From Companilactobacillus farciminis KCTC 3681 = DSM 20184 (GTDB taxonomy: Bacteria; Bacillota; Bacilli; Lactobacillales; Lactobacillaceae), in contig NZ_CP017702.1 of the NCBI RefSeq assembly GCF_002706745.1, forward strand, positions 2,356,001-2,420,000: DNA of 64,000 bases. Reading direction: 5' to 3'. Shown here in pieces: positions 16,419 to 25,393 of this stretch. Position 1 is the stretch's first letter; the number at the start of each line of letters is the position of its first letter. A program made the position numbers and the translations under genes. The notes beneath the pieces are model-generated. The model saw only the letters and a program-made list of their open reading frames with translations. It had not been told where the DNA came from and ran no database searches.

Positions 16419-17555
16419 TTGTTAACTAGCTCATTTTTAGATGCATCCACATTATTACCGAGTTTGTTTTATATTCTAGGAGCCTTTTTAGTTTTCCAAG
16501 TACTATTCTCCGGTATTAAGGTTCTTCTCAATAAAATGGCTATTCATTACGATCCCTACTCCTTAAGAGCCGCCTTAGGAGTTATTTATATCATGTCGCT
16601 TCTGTTTTATATGGAAATAACAGCTACCCACGTACAACAATCCTGGATCTACATCAACTTTGAATTGATTTCAGTTATTTTCTATACGGTAATTCTCAGT
16701 GCTAACAAACGTTACTATTACTATTTCTTTCCTCTAATATTATTAGCATTCATGGTTTTAAATTCAGCTTTGACGAGTTGGGAGTCTTGGTGTTTATCAT
16801 TTGATTTGATTATTTTTTATCAAGCTCTGAATTACATCAAGAATCATACCAAAAATACGTTTCCGTTCTTTAAATATTTACTAGTCAGCATCATCTTTGG
16901 ATTCCTCTACTGGCTCTTTGCCAAAATCAAATTCAATATCAGTAATCCTATCTTCATCCATCAAATAATTTCACTATTCGTCATGGAATTATTTACAATC
17001 GGATACATTGCTGTCTTGTTCTCCGATTTGGAATCACGGGCTTCTTTATTCCGAGATGCCACGCACGACAGATTAACAAAAGCCTTCAACTATGATGCCT
17101 TTGACATCGATCTGCGAGCTATTTTCAAAGAGGACAATCACCCTGATGCTAAATTTACAATGATGATGTTTGATATCGATCACTTCAAGAATATCAATGA
17201 TACTTACGGTCATTTAGCTGGTGACGAAGTTCTAAAAGAAGTAGTTCACATCGTGCAAAATGTCCTCAAACAAAGCGACCCAAAGATCAAATTATATCGA
17301 ACTGGTGGCGAAGAGTTTAACGTCATCTTCCAAAATTATCAAGTCGAAGAAACAACTGACATTGTTAAACGGATTTTTTCAGCTATCAATTCAACGCCAA
17401 TTCACCTCAAAGAAAAAGACATCCACATCACTGCTTCATTCGGTGTCTCAGAAATCAGTCCTCACGATGTTTCGATAACCGATTTTTATTCACGTGTCGA
17501 CAAAGCTTTATATCATTCAAAACGAAATGGTCGCAATACGATTACGACTGTATAA
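16419..17555 (+). CDS. Membrane-bound GGDEF diguanylate cyclase
   Basis: A 378-residue protein. Residues ~1-205 contain about six hydrophobic helices with no recognised sensor domain; ~210-378 are a GGDEF domain with MFDIDHFKNINDTYGH (Mg2+ and substrate site), and the active signature GGEEF at 296-300, compatible with making c-di-GMP from two GTP. No RxxD inhibitory site is evident five residues upstream. Start is TTG at 16419, supported by AAAGGAGGG 8 bases upstream. Standing alone between terminators. No EAL, HD-GYP or PilZ protein is visible in the window, so effectors would be elsewhere. Confidence 0.88.
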   Translation: MLTSSFLDASTLLPSLFYILGAFLVFQVLFSGIKVLLNKMAIHYDPYSLRAALGVIYIMSLLFYMEITATHVQQSWIYINFELISVIFYTVILSANKRYYYYFFPLILLAFMVLNSALTSWESWCLSFDLIIFYQALNYIKNHTKNTFPFFKYLLVSIIFGFLYWLFAKIKFNISNPIFIHQIISLFVMELFTIGYIAVLFSDLESRASLFRDATHDRLTKAFNYDAFDIDLRAIFKEDNHPDAKFTMMMFDIDHFKNINDTYGHLAGDEVLKEVVHIVQNVLKQSDPKIKLYRTGGEEFNVIFQNYQVEETTDIVKRIFSAINSTPIHLKEKDIHITASFGVSEISPHDVSITDFYSRVDKALYHSKRNGRNTITTV

Positions 17556-17590
17556 AAAAAGAGCTAACGGATTTTCCGTCAGCTCTTATT
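17556..17590. terminator. Bidirectional terminator between the cyclase and the 44-residue gene
   Basis: AAGAGCTAACGGA and TCCGTCAGCTCTT pair with one mismatch; A-run and T-rich flanks permit use from both sides. Confidence 0.85.
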
Positions 17591-17599
17591 TATTACTAA

Positions 17600-17734
17600 T
17601 TATTTTGATTCTTTTGTGTCGCGGCTCTTCAAGAAGTCAAGAACAGCTTGTGTGTTAGCGCGTTTTTCTGCACCATTTTTTTGGTTTACAGGACGGCGGT
17701 GGCCAGTCATACCTTTATGTGTATTTTGTGACAT
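17600..17734 (-). CDS. Small basic protein, 44 residues, unknown function
   Basis: A short minus-strand gene starting MSQNTHKGMTGHRRPVNQ and ending LKSRDTKESK. It is rich in Lys and Arg, has no hydrophobic segment, and the C-terminal third (ANTQAVLDFLKSRD) could form a helix. AGGAGGG is 9 bases before the ATG and a very good promoter lies 54 bases further upstream, with a terminator just after the stop, so it is a well-delimited single-gene unit. I do not recognise the family. The basic, helix-tailed composition would suit a nucleic-acid or ribosome-associated small protein, but that is speculation. Confidence 0.7.
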   Translation of the reverse strand: MSQNTHKGMTGHRRPVNQKNGAEKRANTQAVLDFLKSRDTKESK

Positions 17735-17787
17735 CTAAAAAACCCTCCTTCCCGTTATTACATTTAACTTATTTTATTAACCCTATT

Positions 17788-17816
17788 ATTATAAGAGAAT
17801 CGGTTATATTTTTCAA
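17788..17816 (-). promoter_or_regulatory. Promoter of the 44-residue protein gene
   Basis: On the minus strand TTGAAA (17816-17811) and TATAAT (17793-17788) are spaced by 17 bases, a near-consensus sigma-A promoter. Confidence 0.8.
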
Positions 17817-17838
17817 CCTAAAATTTACATTCATGGCA

Positions 17839-17880
17839 TAAAAAAAACTAATCAATTACCATCTTGATTAGTCTTTTTTT
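17839..17880 (-). terminator. Intrinsic terminator of the MFS gene at 17919
   Basis: On the minus strand GACTAATCAA and TTGATTAGTT form a stem followed by a run of T. Confidence 0.8.
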
Positions 17881-17918
17881 GTATCAATTGTTTTTTACTG
17901 AAAAACTTCGCGACTAGT

Positions 17919-19382
17919 CTATTCAGTTACAGCATTTTCACCTTTTTCAGGAGAAGTTTCTGCTTGTTTGGAACTTACTGTTTCTTTACTCTTATTGTGC
18001 ACACGGAATGCCAACAAGAATCCAAAGACAGCTAATATTAATGTAAACACAAATCCGTAATGAGCGCCATTAGTAAATGCTAATTTTGCAGAATGTCCGC
18101 CATTTGCAAAGTAAGTACTTTGACCAGTGCTCAAAAGAATTGTGGCGATACCTGTAGCAACCGCACCAATAACTTGTTGGAAAGTATTGATAATGGCTGA
18201 ACCATCAGCTGACTGATAGGCATCTAGTGAATTTAAACCATAAGTTTGTGATGGTGACATAGCTAGTGGAACACCAATCATCAAGACAATGTGAGCTGCA
18301 ATAATGTAACCAATTGAACTGCTTTGATTACTGAACAAGAACATTGCTGAACCCACGATAGAAATCAAGAAACCAAGACGTGACATCATCTTAGCACCAA
18401 TCTTATCGTAAGCACGACCAGCGCCAAATGAGACAACCGCGTTGATAACTCCACCTGGCAACATAATGATACCTGTCAAAGCAACGGCGACACCTAAACC
18501 ATTTTGAAGATACATTGGCAATAGGTACATTGCTGAAAGTGTGATACCAAAGTTGATCATTACTAGTACAGAACCAGTAACGAATTCAGGCTTCTTTAAA
18601 ACTGTAAAGTCTAGCGTTGGAACATTTGCATGAAGTTGTTGTCTGATATAAACAACCAAGAAAATCAAACCGACTACTAAAGCAATCAAAGCGACTGCCA
18701 TATTTGAACTTAGGAAGCTAATACCAAAGACAATCAAACCAAAACTAATTGTTGAAAGAATAATTGCTAACCAGTCAACACTTGGTTTAGTTACTTCAAA
18801 GACATTAGTTAGATTCTTTTCCATAATGGCCCATCCAATTAACAAGAAGATGATAAATGACCAGAAAATAAATCTCCATGACAAAGCGCCTAAAATAATA
18901 CCAGAAATTGTAGGTCCGATGGCTGGGGCAAACATAATAACTAAAGCTGCCATACCAAGGGCCCCACCCAATTTATTAGGTGGGAAAATTCTCATAGCAA
19001 TTGAGAACATAAGTGGCAAAATGATACCAGTAGCGATACCTTGAATCATTCTACCGACTAAAAGCATTGGGAAACTTACGGCAATAGCTGAAATAATTGA
19101 ACCGATAATGAAATCCCAAAGACCAAATCTAACTAATCCCCTAGTTGAGAAGTGTTTAGTCAATAAACTTGAAAGTGGCAAGACGATCGCAATTACTAGC
19201 ATGTAACCAGTAACTAACCATTGTGCTGTACCTGTTTCAATATTAAAAGCTTTCATGATTGATGGAAGAGCAATATTTAGCGAAGTTTCACTGAACATTC
19301 CTACGAATCCACCGATTAGAACACCCATCAATGCAAGTAACGGATGAAGAGGTTTTGTATTAATTTGTTGAGTTTTACTCAT
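17919..19382 (-). CDS. MFS multidrug transporter, DHA2 (EmrB/QacA) family
   Basis: A 487-residue membrane protein with about 14 helices. The block ETSLNIALPSIMKAF, the motif QWLVTGYMLVIAIVLPLSS, and motif C (FAPAIGPTISGIIL) are those of proton-coupled DHA2 exporters. The N-terminal 15 residues are polar and the last ~25 are charged and cytosolic. The start has GGAGG 4-8 bases upstream. It is a distinct lineage from the broken pump at 14926, which shares the fold but limited sequence. Likely exports toxic amphiphiles; the actual substrate is not predictable. Monocistronic with its own terminator. Confidence 0.88.
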   Translation of the reverse strand: MSKTQQINTKPLHPLLALMGVLIGGFVGMFSETSLNIALPSIMKAFNIETGTAQWLVTGYMLVIAIVLPLSSLLTKHFSTRGLVRFGLWDFIIGSIISAIAVSFPMLLVGRMIQGIATGIILPLMFSIAMRIFPPNKLGGALGMAALVIMFAPAIGPTISGIILGALSWRFIFWSFIIFLLIGWAIMEKNLTNVFEVTKPSVDWLAIILSTISFGLIVFGISFLSSNMAVALIALVVGLIFLVVYIRQQLHANVPTLDFTVLKKPEFVTGSVLVMINFGITLSAMYLLPMYLQNGLGVAVALTGIIMLPGGVINAVVSFGAGRAYDKIGAKMMSRLGFLISIVGSAMFLFSNQSSSIGYIIAAHIVLMIGVPLAMSPSQTYGLNSLDAYQSADGSAIINTFQQVIGAVATGIATILLSTGQSTYFANGGHSAKLAFTNGAHYGFVFTLILAVFGFLLAFRVHNKSKETVSSKQAETSPEKGENAVTE

Positions 19383-19477
19383 AATTACCTCCGTTTAGTT
19401 ACAACAGTAGGTTAATATACCAGAAAATAATTATTTTCGTAAGTTTTTTCTGAAATTTTTATGCTTTTTTCAACAAA

Positions 19478-20362
19478 TTAATCCTCAAATAAAATATTTT
19501 TTCTCTGAATGCCATCACTATACAAATCATATTGAGTAATTCCGCGTTTCAAATCGCTCTTACAATTGTATCCTGTCACATTTCCATAATTCAACTGAAT
19601 GCCAGCATAATTGCCACTGAAATTATTGAAATGGTCATGTCCTGCAACCAATGCTTTGATATTATCTTGATTCAAGATTTCATAAAATAAACCTGAATTA
19701 ATATCAGCTGAACAAACGGGTTCACCAAAACTACCTGTTATTTTTTCAGAGTCCACTTTTTTATATTCCGGCAACGGAATATGCATAAAGCCTACATCAA
19801 AAGTAGGTGCAGCATACGATTTAGATGTATCGACATACCAATCTATTTGATCATGATCAATAGCTTCATATTGACTGATTCGAGGATCACGATAATACAT
19901 ACCACTATCCCAAACAAATAATTTATTAACGATTTCGCCAGTCGCTTGATCTAAAATTTCCAAAGTATAGTTCTCTTTTTCACCGGACATGAAAACATTG
20001 GTCTTCTTAGCTAAATGGTGTAATTCATTTTCATAATCTCTAATGTAATCCCGACCAAAGGGACCTTCGGTATCATGATTGCCATAAGTGATTGCCACTG
20101 GAGTATCGTATTTATTTAACAACGTATATAGTGGTTTCAAATCACGACGTGGGTGCTCATTATCTTTACCCCAAACTAAGTCGCCTGTAATCATAAACAA
20201 ATCAAATTCATGAGTATCTAACGTTTTCTCTAGTTTTGACAAAGTTTCTTGATTGATATTTTCCAATGAACGTTCGTCACTTTCGAGCGGCAAATCTCCG
20301 AGATGGATATCAGTCAATTGCGCGATTCTAAAAGGATGCCCTTTTTCAACGTATAATTTCAT
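19478..20362 (-). CDS. Calcineurin-like metallophosphoesterase
   Basis: A 294-residue cytosolic protein. All binuclear metal-site motifs are in order: TDIHLG (about 17-22), GDLVWG (near 60), GNHDTEG (near 96), MHIP (near 193) and GHDH (near 241). There is no signal peptide. It lies 8 bases downstream of the ATPase gene of an ABC importer and in the same direction, so it is probably the last gene of that operon; a role in releasing phosphate from an imported phosphoester is a reasonable inference. Start has AGGGG 5 bases upstream. Substrate cannot be named from sequence. Confidence 0.85.
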   Translation of the reverse strand: MKLYVEKGHPFRIAQLTDIHLGDLPLESDERSLENINQETLSKLEKTLDTHEFDLFMITGDLVWGKDNEHPRRDLKPLYTLLNKYDTPVAITYGNHDTEGPFGRDYIRDYENELHHLAKKTNVFMSGEKENYTLEILDQATGEIVNKLFVWDSGMYYRDPRISQYEAIDHDQIDWYVDTSKSYAAPTFDVGFMHIPLPEYKKVDSEKITGSFGEPVCSADINSGLFYEILNQDNIKALVAGHDHFNNFSGNYAGIQLNYGNVTGYNCKSDLKRGITQYDLYSDGIQRKNILFED

Positions 20363-20370
20363 TTTTTCCC

Positions 20371-21384
20371 CTAACTTAGTGGTAAAATTTTTGATTTATC
20401 AATAAAAAATTCTATTTCAGTTTCTGGAACTAATGGCAAAGTATGATTCAAAGCTTCCATTTTAAGGGATAAATTATTCTTAGAAATAGTATATTGAACG
20501 CGATTGCCATAATTTACTACACTATCAATTTTCCCTAAACATGCTACTTCCTGATCAGATAATTCAGAAATCTTTTTCAAAGTAATCGATTCAGGTCTAA
20601 TTAAATATTTTTCTTCCTTTGATAACTCATTAATTCCTAAATTTGCTAGTTCCTGACCCGAAAGAATATTGTGTTCACCAATAAAAGTCGCCATGAATTC
20701 ATTGACCGGTTTAGTATAAATATCCCAAGGACTACCTTGTTGTTGAATCTTACCATCAGAAATTACTACGACATTATCTGCAATCGCCATAGCTTCCCCT
20801 TGATCATGAGTAACAAAAATCATCGTGATGCCCAATTTTTGTTGATACTCTCTGATTTGTTCACGTAATTCCACGCGAATTTTGGCATCTAAAGCACTCA
20901 AGGGTTCATCCAACAAAAGCAGTTTAGGCTTCATAACCATTGAACGGGCAATGGCTACACGTTGTTTTTGACCACCAGAAAGATCATCAGGATAATTATT
21001 GGCTTTACTTTCTAAGTTCACCAATTGAAGCATCGTTGTCACTTCTTGATAAATTTCGTCTTTCGACAATTTTTGTGCTCTCAAACCATAAGCAACGTTA
21101 TCAAAAACCGTCATATTAGGAAATAGTGCATACGACTGAAAAATAACACCGATATTTCTCTTATGAACTGGCAATTCAGAAATATCTTGACCATCTAGAA
21201 AAATACGTCCTTTAGCGTAACGATTTAACCCTGAAATGGAACGTAAAACAGTTGTTTTTCCACTACCACTGGGTCCCAAAAAGACAGTAATGGCATTTTC
21301 AGGAATCGTCAGATTAAAATCTTTTATAACGGTATCTTTGCCAAAAGTTACATTTAAATTTTCAATTTTTAAAAAATCATTCAT
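20371..21384 (-). CDS. ABC importer ATP-binding subunit
   Basis: A 337-residue ATPase of the CUT1/polyamine/iron-type group. Walker A GPSGSGKT at 37-44, Q-loop FQSYALFP near 83, signature LSGGQKQR near 138, Walker B LLLLDEP near 160, switch His in VTHDQGEA. After about 240 residues a TOBE-type C-terminal domain follows (IRPESITLKK onwards). It works with the two permeases and lipoprotein upstream. AGGAAAGG precedes the ATG. Spacing to the upstream permease gene is 2 bases, so translation is likely coupled. The TOBE domain often carries regulatory or substrate-sensing function in this group. Confidence 0.88.
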   Translation of the reverse strand: MNDFLKIENLNVTFGKDTVIKDFNLTIPENAITVFLGPSGSGKTTVLRSISGLNRYAKGRIFLDGQDISELPVHKRNIGVIFQSYALFPNMTVFDNVAYGLRAQKLSKDEIYQEVTTMLQLVNLESKANNYPDDLSGGQKQRVAIARSMVMKPKLLLLDEPLSALDAKIRVELREQIREYQQKLGITMIFVTHDQGEAMAIADNVVVISDGKIQQQGSPWDIYTKPVNEFMATFIGEHNILSGQELANLGINELSKEEKYLIRPESITLKKISELSDQEVACLGKIDSVVNYGNRVQYTISKNNLSLKMEALNHTLPLVPETEIEFFIDKSKILPLS

Positions 21385-21386
21385 GA

Positions 21387-22169
21387 CTAACCTTTCCTTG
21401 CTTTACTAGTTGTTTTGATCAAAATGACCGATAAAATACTCAACATAATAAAGTAGATAATTGTCAAAACACTACCGGCATTTCCATTCGTAGACATTAA
21501 GCGATACATATAAATTTTCAAAGTTACATAATTTCCACCTAAGAACAAATTAGTCATCACGTAATCACCAAATCCTGAAGTGAACAGTAACAAAGTTGCT
21601 ACAATCAAACCGGTTTTGATATTAGGAATAATCACTAATAAAAATGACTTAACTGGCCCATATCCTAATAATTGCGATTGTTCATACATAGACTTGAAAT
21701 CTTTAGAGATAAAAACATTCGTCAGACTTTGATAAACCAACGGTAAACTCATGACTGACAATACCATGACTAAAATAATGATCTTAGGAACTGGCACCTC
21801 TTTGTACAGTTGGATCAAGCCCGTTACCAAGATGATTCCCGGAATTATAAATGGCAACATCGTAATGAAACGCATCTTGGATTTTAAATTTTGATTGTAA
21901 ATATTCATATAAAAAATTACGGGTACGAATACAACCAAACCTAAAATAGTTGTAAAAGTTGATAAAATTAAAGATCTAACTACAACACTCAAGAAGTCTG
22001 GATTCAAAACTAATTGCTCATACCATTTCAAAGTCAAACCTTCTGGAACAACGGTGTTGACCCACGAAGTAGCTATTGAATACAGAAATGTTGCTAATAT
22101 TGGCAACAATAAATAAATGAAAATGATTGTTAAAATTACTTTCGGTAGTCGTGTACTCTCTTTTGCCAT
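21387..22169 (-). CDS. ABC importer permease, second subunit
   Basis: A 260-residue membrane protein with about six helices and a coupling EAA-like loop (QSQLLGYGPVKSFLLVIIPNIKTG, with the conserved G after the first half). Such a loop docks to the ATPase. The gene overlaps the upstream permease by one base (TAATG), a sign of coupled translation, and is followed at once by the ATPase gene. It resembles PotC/PhnV-type permeases. Substrate not defined. Confidence 0.87.
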   Translation of the reverse strand: MAKESTRLPKVILTIIFIYLLLPILATFLYSIATSWVNTVVPEGLTLKWYEQLVLNPDFLSVVVRSLILSTFTTILGLVVFVPVIFYMNIYNQNLKSKMRFITMLPFIIPGIILVTGLIQLYKEVPVPKIIILVMVLSVMSLPLVYQSLTNVFISKDFKSMYEQSQLLGYGPVKSFLLVIIPNIKTGLIVATLLLFTSGFGDYVMTNLFLGGNYVTLKIYMYRLMSTNGNAGSVLTIIYFIMLSILSVILIKTTSKARKG

Positions 22170-23005
22170 TATTTACTCTCCAATTGTCTTTTTTTGACTA
22201 GTAAATTTCCCAAAATGACTAAAGCCACCATCATTAATCCAAAAATAACGGACAAGGCACAAGCCAATGGAATATTGCTGGATAATTCTCCACCAATCAA
22301 AGTTCCAATAATAGTTGAAATTAAAGTGATATTATTCCCCGTCAAAGCAAACACGGTTTCGTAAGTTCCCATTGAATTAGCAAATAAAATTATTAAGGTC
22401 TCAACTAACCCTGGAATTAAAACTGGATAAATAACTTTTTTTAAGAAGAACCAATTGTTAGCACCAAGCGTCTCTGAAGCTTCCTTCCACCCGTGATCAA
22501 TCTCTTCAAAGGTTGGATAAAGAAACAAAATTCCCATTGGAATTTCAAAGAAAGAATAAGCAATCACTAAACCAAACCATGAATAAATATTGATTGAACT
22601 TAAGAAATTAACATTCATCGATTTTGAAATAACGTGCACGACACCCGAATTACCCAACAAAATAATCAACGAGAACGCTAGTGGAACCCCGGCAAAACTA
22701 GATGCCAAATTAAAAATCGTAACTAGAGATTCTTTGACCGTACTCGACATTTTCGTCAAAGCCCAAGCTCCAAGTATGGCAATAACTTCACTGAATAATG
22801 AAGCTGACAAAGACAGAGTAAAACTGTGCCCAATTGCATTTAGATAGTAGCGATTAGTGAATATTTCTTGATAATTCATTATTCCCCAAGAACCATCTTG
22901 TGAATTGAAACTTGAAATAATCATAATTCCAATTGGGAATATTAAAACTAGACAGATGAGTAATATAAAAAGTAAGAGAAATCGATTTTTAATGCCTACT
23001 TTCAT
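22169..23005 (-). CDS. ABC importer permease, first subunit
   Basis: A 278-residue protein with about six membrane helices and the EAA motif EASETLGANNWFFLKKVIYP (about 170-190), which contacts the ATPase. It resembles PotB/PhnU-type permeases. GGAGG lies 8 bases before the ATG. It sits 13 bases after the lipoprotein gene and overlaps the next permease by one base, so the five genes from 24095 down to 19478 read as one operon: binding protein, permease, permease, ATPase, phosphoesterase. Confidence 0.87.
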   Translation of the reverse strand: MKVGIKNRFLLLFILLICLVLIFPIGIMIISSFNSQDGSWGIMNYQEIFTNRYYLNAIGHSFTLSLSASLFSEVIAILGAWALTKMSSTVKESLVTIFNLASSFAGVPLAFSLIILLGNSGVVHVISKSMNVNFLSSINIYSWFGLVIAYSFFEIPMGILFLYPTFEEIDHGWKEASETLGANNWFFLKKVIYPVLIPGLVETLIILFANSMGTYETVFALTGNNITLISTIIGTLIGGELSSNIPLACALSVIFGLMMVALVILGNLLVKKRQLESK

Positions 23006-23018
23006 TGTTAGGCCTCCG

Positions 23019-24095
23019 CTACTTAGTTACTTCTGTTTGCCATTGTTGGCCAAGTTTCAAAGTTGTTTTATTCCAAACATCGTTATCTTTGATTGTATAA
23101 ACTTTCTTATATGCACTGGCTGGCAATAACTTGGCTTTAACATCTGCTGGTAATTTCACATCGTCTCTAATTGGACGAGCATAACCTTTGGCAATATTAA
23201 TTTGACCGGCATCGGAAAGGAAATAATCACGGGCAAATCTAGCGGCATACGGATGCTTAGCATTCTTATTGATAACCTGTGAATCCCCACTCATCACACT
23301 GGCATCTTGTGGAATAGTTACTTCGTATCTTGACTCATCAATCAAATGACGATCAGTTAATGCATTAAAGTCCCAAAGCACCCCAACATCAATTTCACCT
23401 TTCTTCAAATTCTGAACGCTTGTATCAACTGAAGATAAACGATTTTCCTTTTGCAATTGACTGAAGAAATTTAGAGCTGGTTTGATATTACTTTCATCTC
23501 CGCCAAAAGCATGAGCAGCTGCTAAAATGGCATATTGCGATTGTGCTGCAGATGCTGGATTGGCACCGACTGTGACTTTGTATTTACCCTTCTTGATATC
23601 AGACCAAGACTTTGGTACATCCTTTTCGGACACATTCTTCTTATCGGTGATAAAAGCAATTGTTCCCTTATAGGCATTCATCCAATAACCATCTTTATCC
23701 TTAGCCCAATTAGGGATTTGGTCCCAATGTTCACCCTTGTACTTGGCCAAAATTCCTTTCTTTTGAGCTGTAGGTGAAACGTTCATTCCAATATCAGTAA
23801 TATCGGCACTGGCTTTTTTACCTTCACTTTCAAATTTGTGAATCGCTTCCGCACTATTCATATCAGTATCTGTGTGTGAAATATTGTATTTTGTCTTCAA
23901 ATCTTTCCATGAGCCTCCCCAATTAGCCCATGGATCTGGCATTCCTAGTGAAACAACTTTACCTTCTTTTTTGGCTTCCTTAGCGACCACCTTAGGATCA
24001 CTCGAAATTGAAGCAGATTGACTACTTGTACACCCAGCTAAAGTAGTGATTGACAATAATGTTAATAGACCCGTTGCGATTAATTTGTTTTTCAT
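23019..24095 (-). CDS. ABC importer substrate-binding lipoprotein
   Basis: A 358-residue extracellular solute-binding protein with a lipoprotein signal peptide: MKNKLIATGLLTLLSITTLAGC, cleaved before the Cys of LAGC. The mature part is a two-lobed type II binding fold of the iron/polyamine/phosphonate class, with ADITDIGMNVSP in the first lobe and a hinge near GVLWDFNAL. Start at 24095 is preferred over 24101 because GGAGG is 9 bases from it and only 3 from the other. The associated phosphoesterase points to an organophosphate or phosphonate, but polyamine or other ligands are possible. Confidence 0.85.
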   Translation of the reverse strand: MKNKLIATGLLTLLSITTLAGCTSSQSASISSDPKVVAKEAKKEGKVVSLGMPDPWANWGGSWKDLKTKYNISHTDTDMNSAEAIHKFESEGKKASADITDIGMNVSPTAQKKGILAKYKGEHWDQIPNWAKDKDGYWMNAYKGTIAFITDKKNVSEKDVPKSWSDIKKGKYKVTVGANPASAAQSQYAILAAAHAFGGDESNIKPALNFFSQLQKENRLSSVDTSVQNLKKGEIDVGVLWDFNALTDRHLIDESRYEVTIPQDASVMSGDSQVINKNAKHPYAARFARDYFLSDAGQINIAKGYARPIRDDVKLPADVKAKLLPASAYKKVYTIKDNDVWNKTTLKLGQQWQTEVTK

Positions 24096-24340
24096 GTTCA
24101 TATCCCTCCGAGGAAAAAATTATCAAATGGTTATATATTTTTTGTATAGGTTTTCGAATATTTTTTGACCTATTTTGCGTATTTATTGCAACAATTAATA
24201 TTTTTATAATTTTGTTCTCAAAAAGATGAACAGATTTATTTAACTAATGGATTTTTTAAAATCATCTGTCCAAGTACAAGTTTTGTTTAGAAAAATATCA
24301 AATATTTTTTTATTTTTAACAACAAATCAAAAAAGAGCAT

Positions 24341-24378
24341 AAAAAAACGTCCGTTTTTCAGAAAACGAACGTTTCTTT
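24341..24378 (-). terminator. Intrinsic terminator of the gene at 24379
   Basis: On the minus strand AAACGTTCGTTTT and AAAACGGACGTTT form a stem followed by a T-run. Between this hairpin and the binding-protein gene (24096-24340) is an AT-rich, probably promoter-bearing gap without other visible features. Confidence 0.8.
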
Positions 24379-25308
24379 TTAACGATTAATAGAACGTGAC
24401 ATTCTCACAATAGCATGACGTTCACCTCGGATAGCTTTACTCAAAGCAAAAATATTTTCAACTGGTGATTGAATACCCCAAGCGGCATCACCGATGTGTT
24501 GAATATCAACGCCACAGATTTTATTCTTAATAGCAATATTTTCAATAAAACTGCTACCAGAACCTTCTTGACTAGTTCCAATCGTACTCATTACTAGAGC
24601 GCCTGATTGATGAACTAATTTTACGATTTTCTTTAGTTCAGTTTCATCAAAACCGGGAACAGTCCCTACTGCCGGAACTAGAATCACATCTGCTCCAGCA
24701 TTGAGAAATTGCTTAACAGCCGTTTCACTGACAACTGCTTCATCAACCCCAGCGCCGTGCATTTTTCCAGCAATGACTAAACCAGAGAAGACTTTTTTGG
24801 CTGTAACGATGTTCTTAGCAATTTGTTCGTTCGTAACGCCGGTACCTGGATTTCCCGTCAAAACAACGAAGTTAAAGCCTAATTTCTCGGCCTCTTGGAG
24901 AGTCTTTTCACTCGCCATTCTTCCTTCTGGTATCGTTAGACGATCTTCTAACATTTCGGCATCTGGATCAACCGGTTCAAGGTTAACACCGATTGGTCGA
25001 CCGACTAATTCTTGTAGTCGTTTTATCGTTTTGCCATCGTTATGAACTTTTGCTGTGGCTAAAGTCCCTTCGCCCTCATATAGTCCTAAAACTAACGGAT
25101 TAAAGACATCAAAGACATTTAATAAGATCATATCTGCTCCAAAAGCTGCTGCCATTTCTGATGTTGTGATACCATCCAAAGGCTCATGGACAACGACATT
25201 TTCACTCAAGACGACTCGCCCTTCACTGGCTTTGATGCTTTGTTTGAGTTCTTTTCCGTTCATTTTCAACATTTCGCTCGAATTAGCACTAATTAGTCTC
25301 TTAACCAT
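24379..25308 (-). CDS. TIM-barrel-like protein of unknown function
   Basis: A 309-residue cytosolic protein of a family seen in many Firmicutes near sugar-uptake genes, sometimes labelled phosphonomutase- or hydrolase-like without proof. Sequence blocks resemble a (beta/alpha)8 barrel: EMAAAFGADMILLNVFDVFNP, RPIGVNLEPVDPD, NFVVLTGNPGTGVT, AGADVILVPAVGTVPG and ALVMSTIGTSQEGS lie at successive strand ends. The GTSQEGS and TGNPGTG loops could bind a phosphate. Start has AAGGAGA 7 bases upstream. It is followed by its own terminator. I do not assign a reaction. Confidence 0.6.
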   Translation of the reverse strand: MVKRLISANSSEMLKMNGKELKQSIKASEGRVVLSENVVVHEPLDGITTSEMAAAFGADMILLNVFDVFNPLVLGLYEGEGTLATAKVHNDGKTIKRLQELVGRPIGVNLEPVDPDAEMLEDRLTIPEGRMASEKTLQEAEKLGFNFVVLTGNPGTGVTNEQIAKNIVTAKKVFSGLVIAGKMHGAGVDEAVVSETAVKQFLNAGADVILVPAVGTVPGFDETELKKIVKLVHQSGALVMSTIGTSQEGSGSSFIENIAIKNKICGVDIQHIGDAAWGIQSPVENIFALSKAIRGERHAIVRMSRSINR

Positions 25309-25351
25309 TTATTTTCTCCTTCTTGCAACCGATTTCAAATTAAACTTTAGC

Positions 25352-25391
25352 ATAAAAAAAGAAGCTTTGCTCTAAAACAAAACTTCTTAAT
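25352..25391 (-). terminator. Intrinsic terminator of the NmrA-like gene
   Basis: On the minus strand AAGAAGTTTTG pairs with CAAAGCTTCTT, then a run of seven T, located just after the stop at 25394. Confidence 0.7.
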
Positions 25392-25393
25392 CA

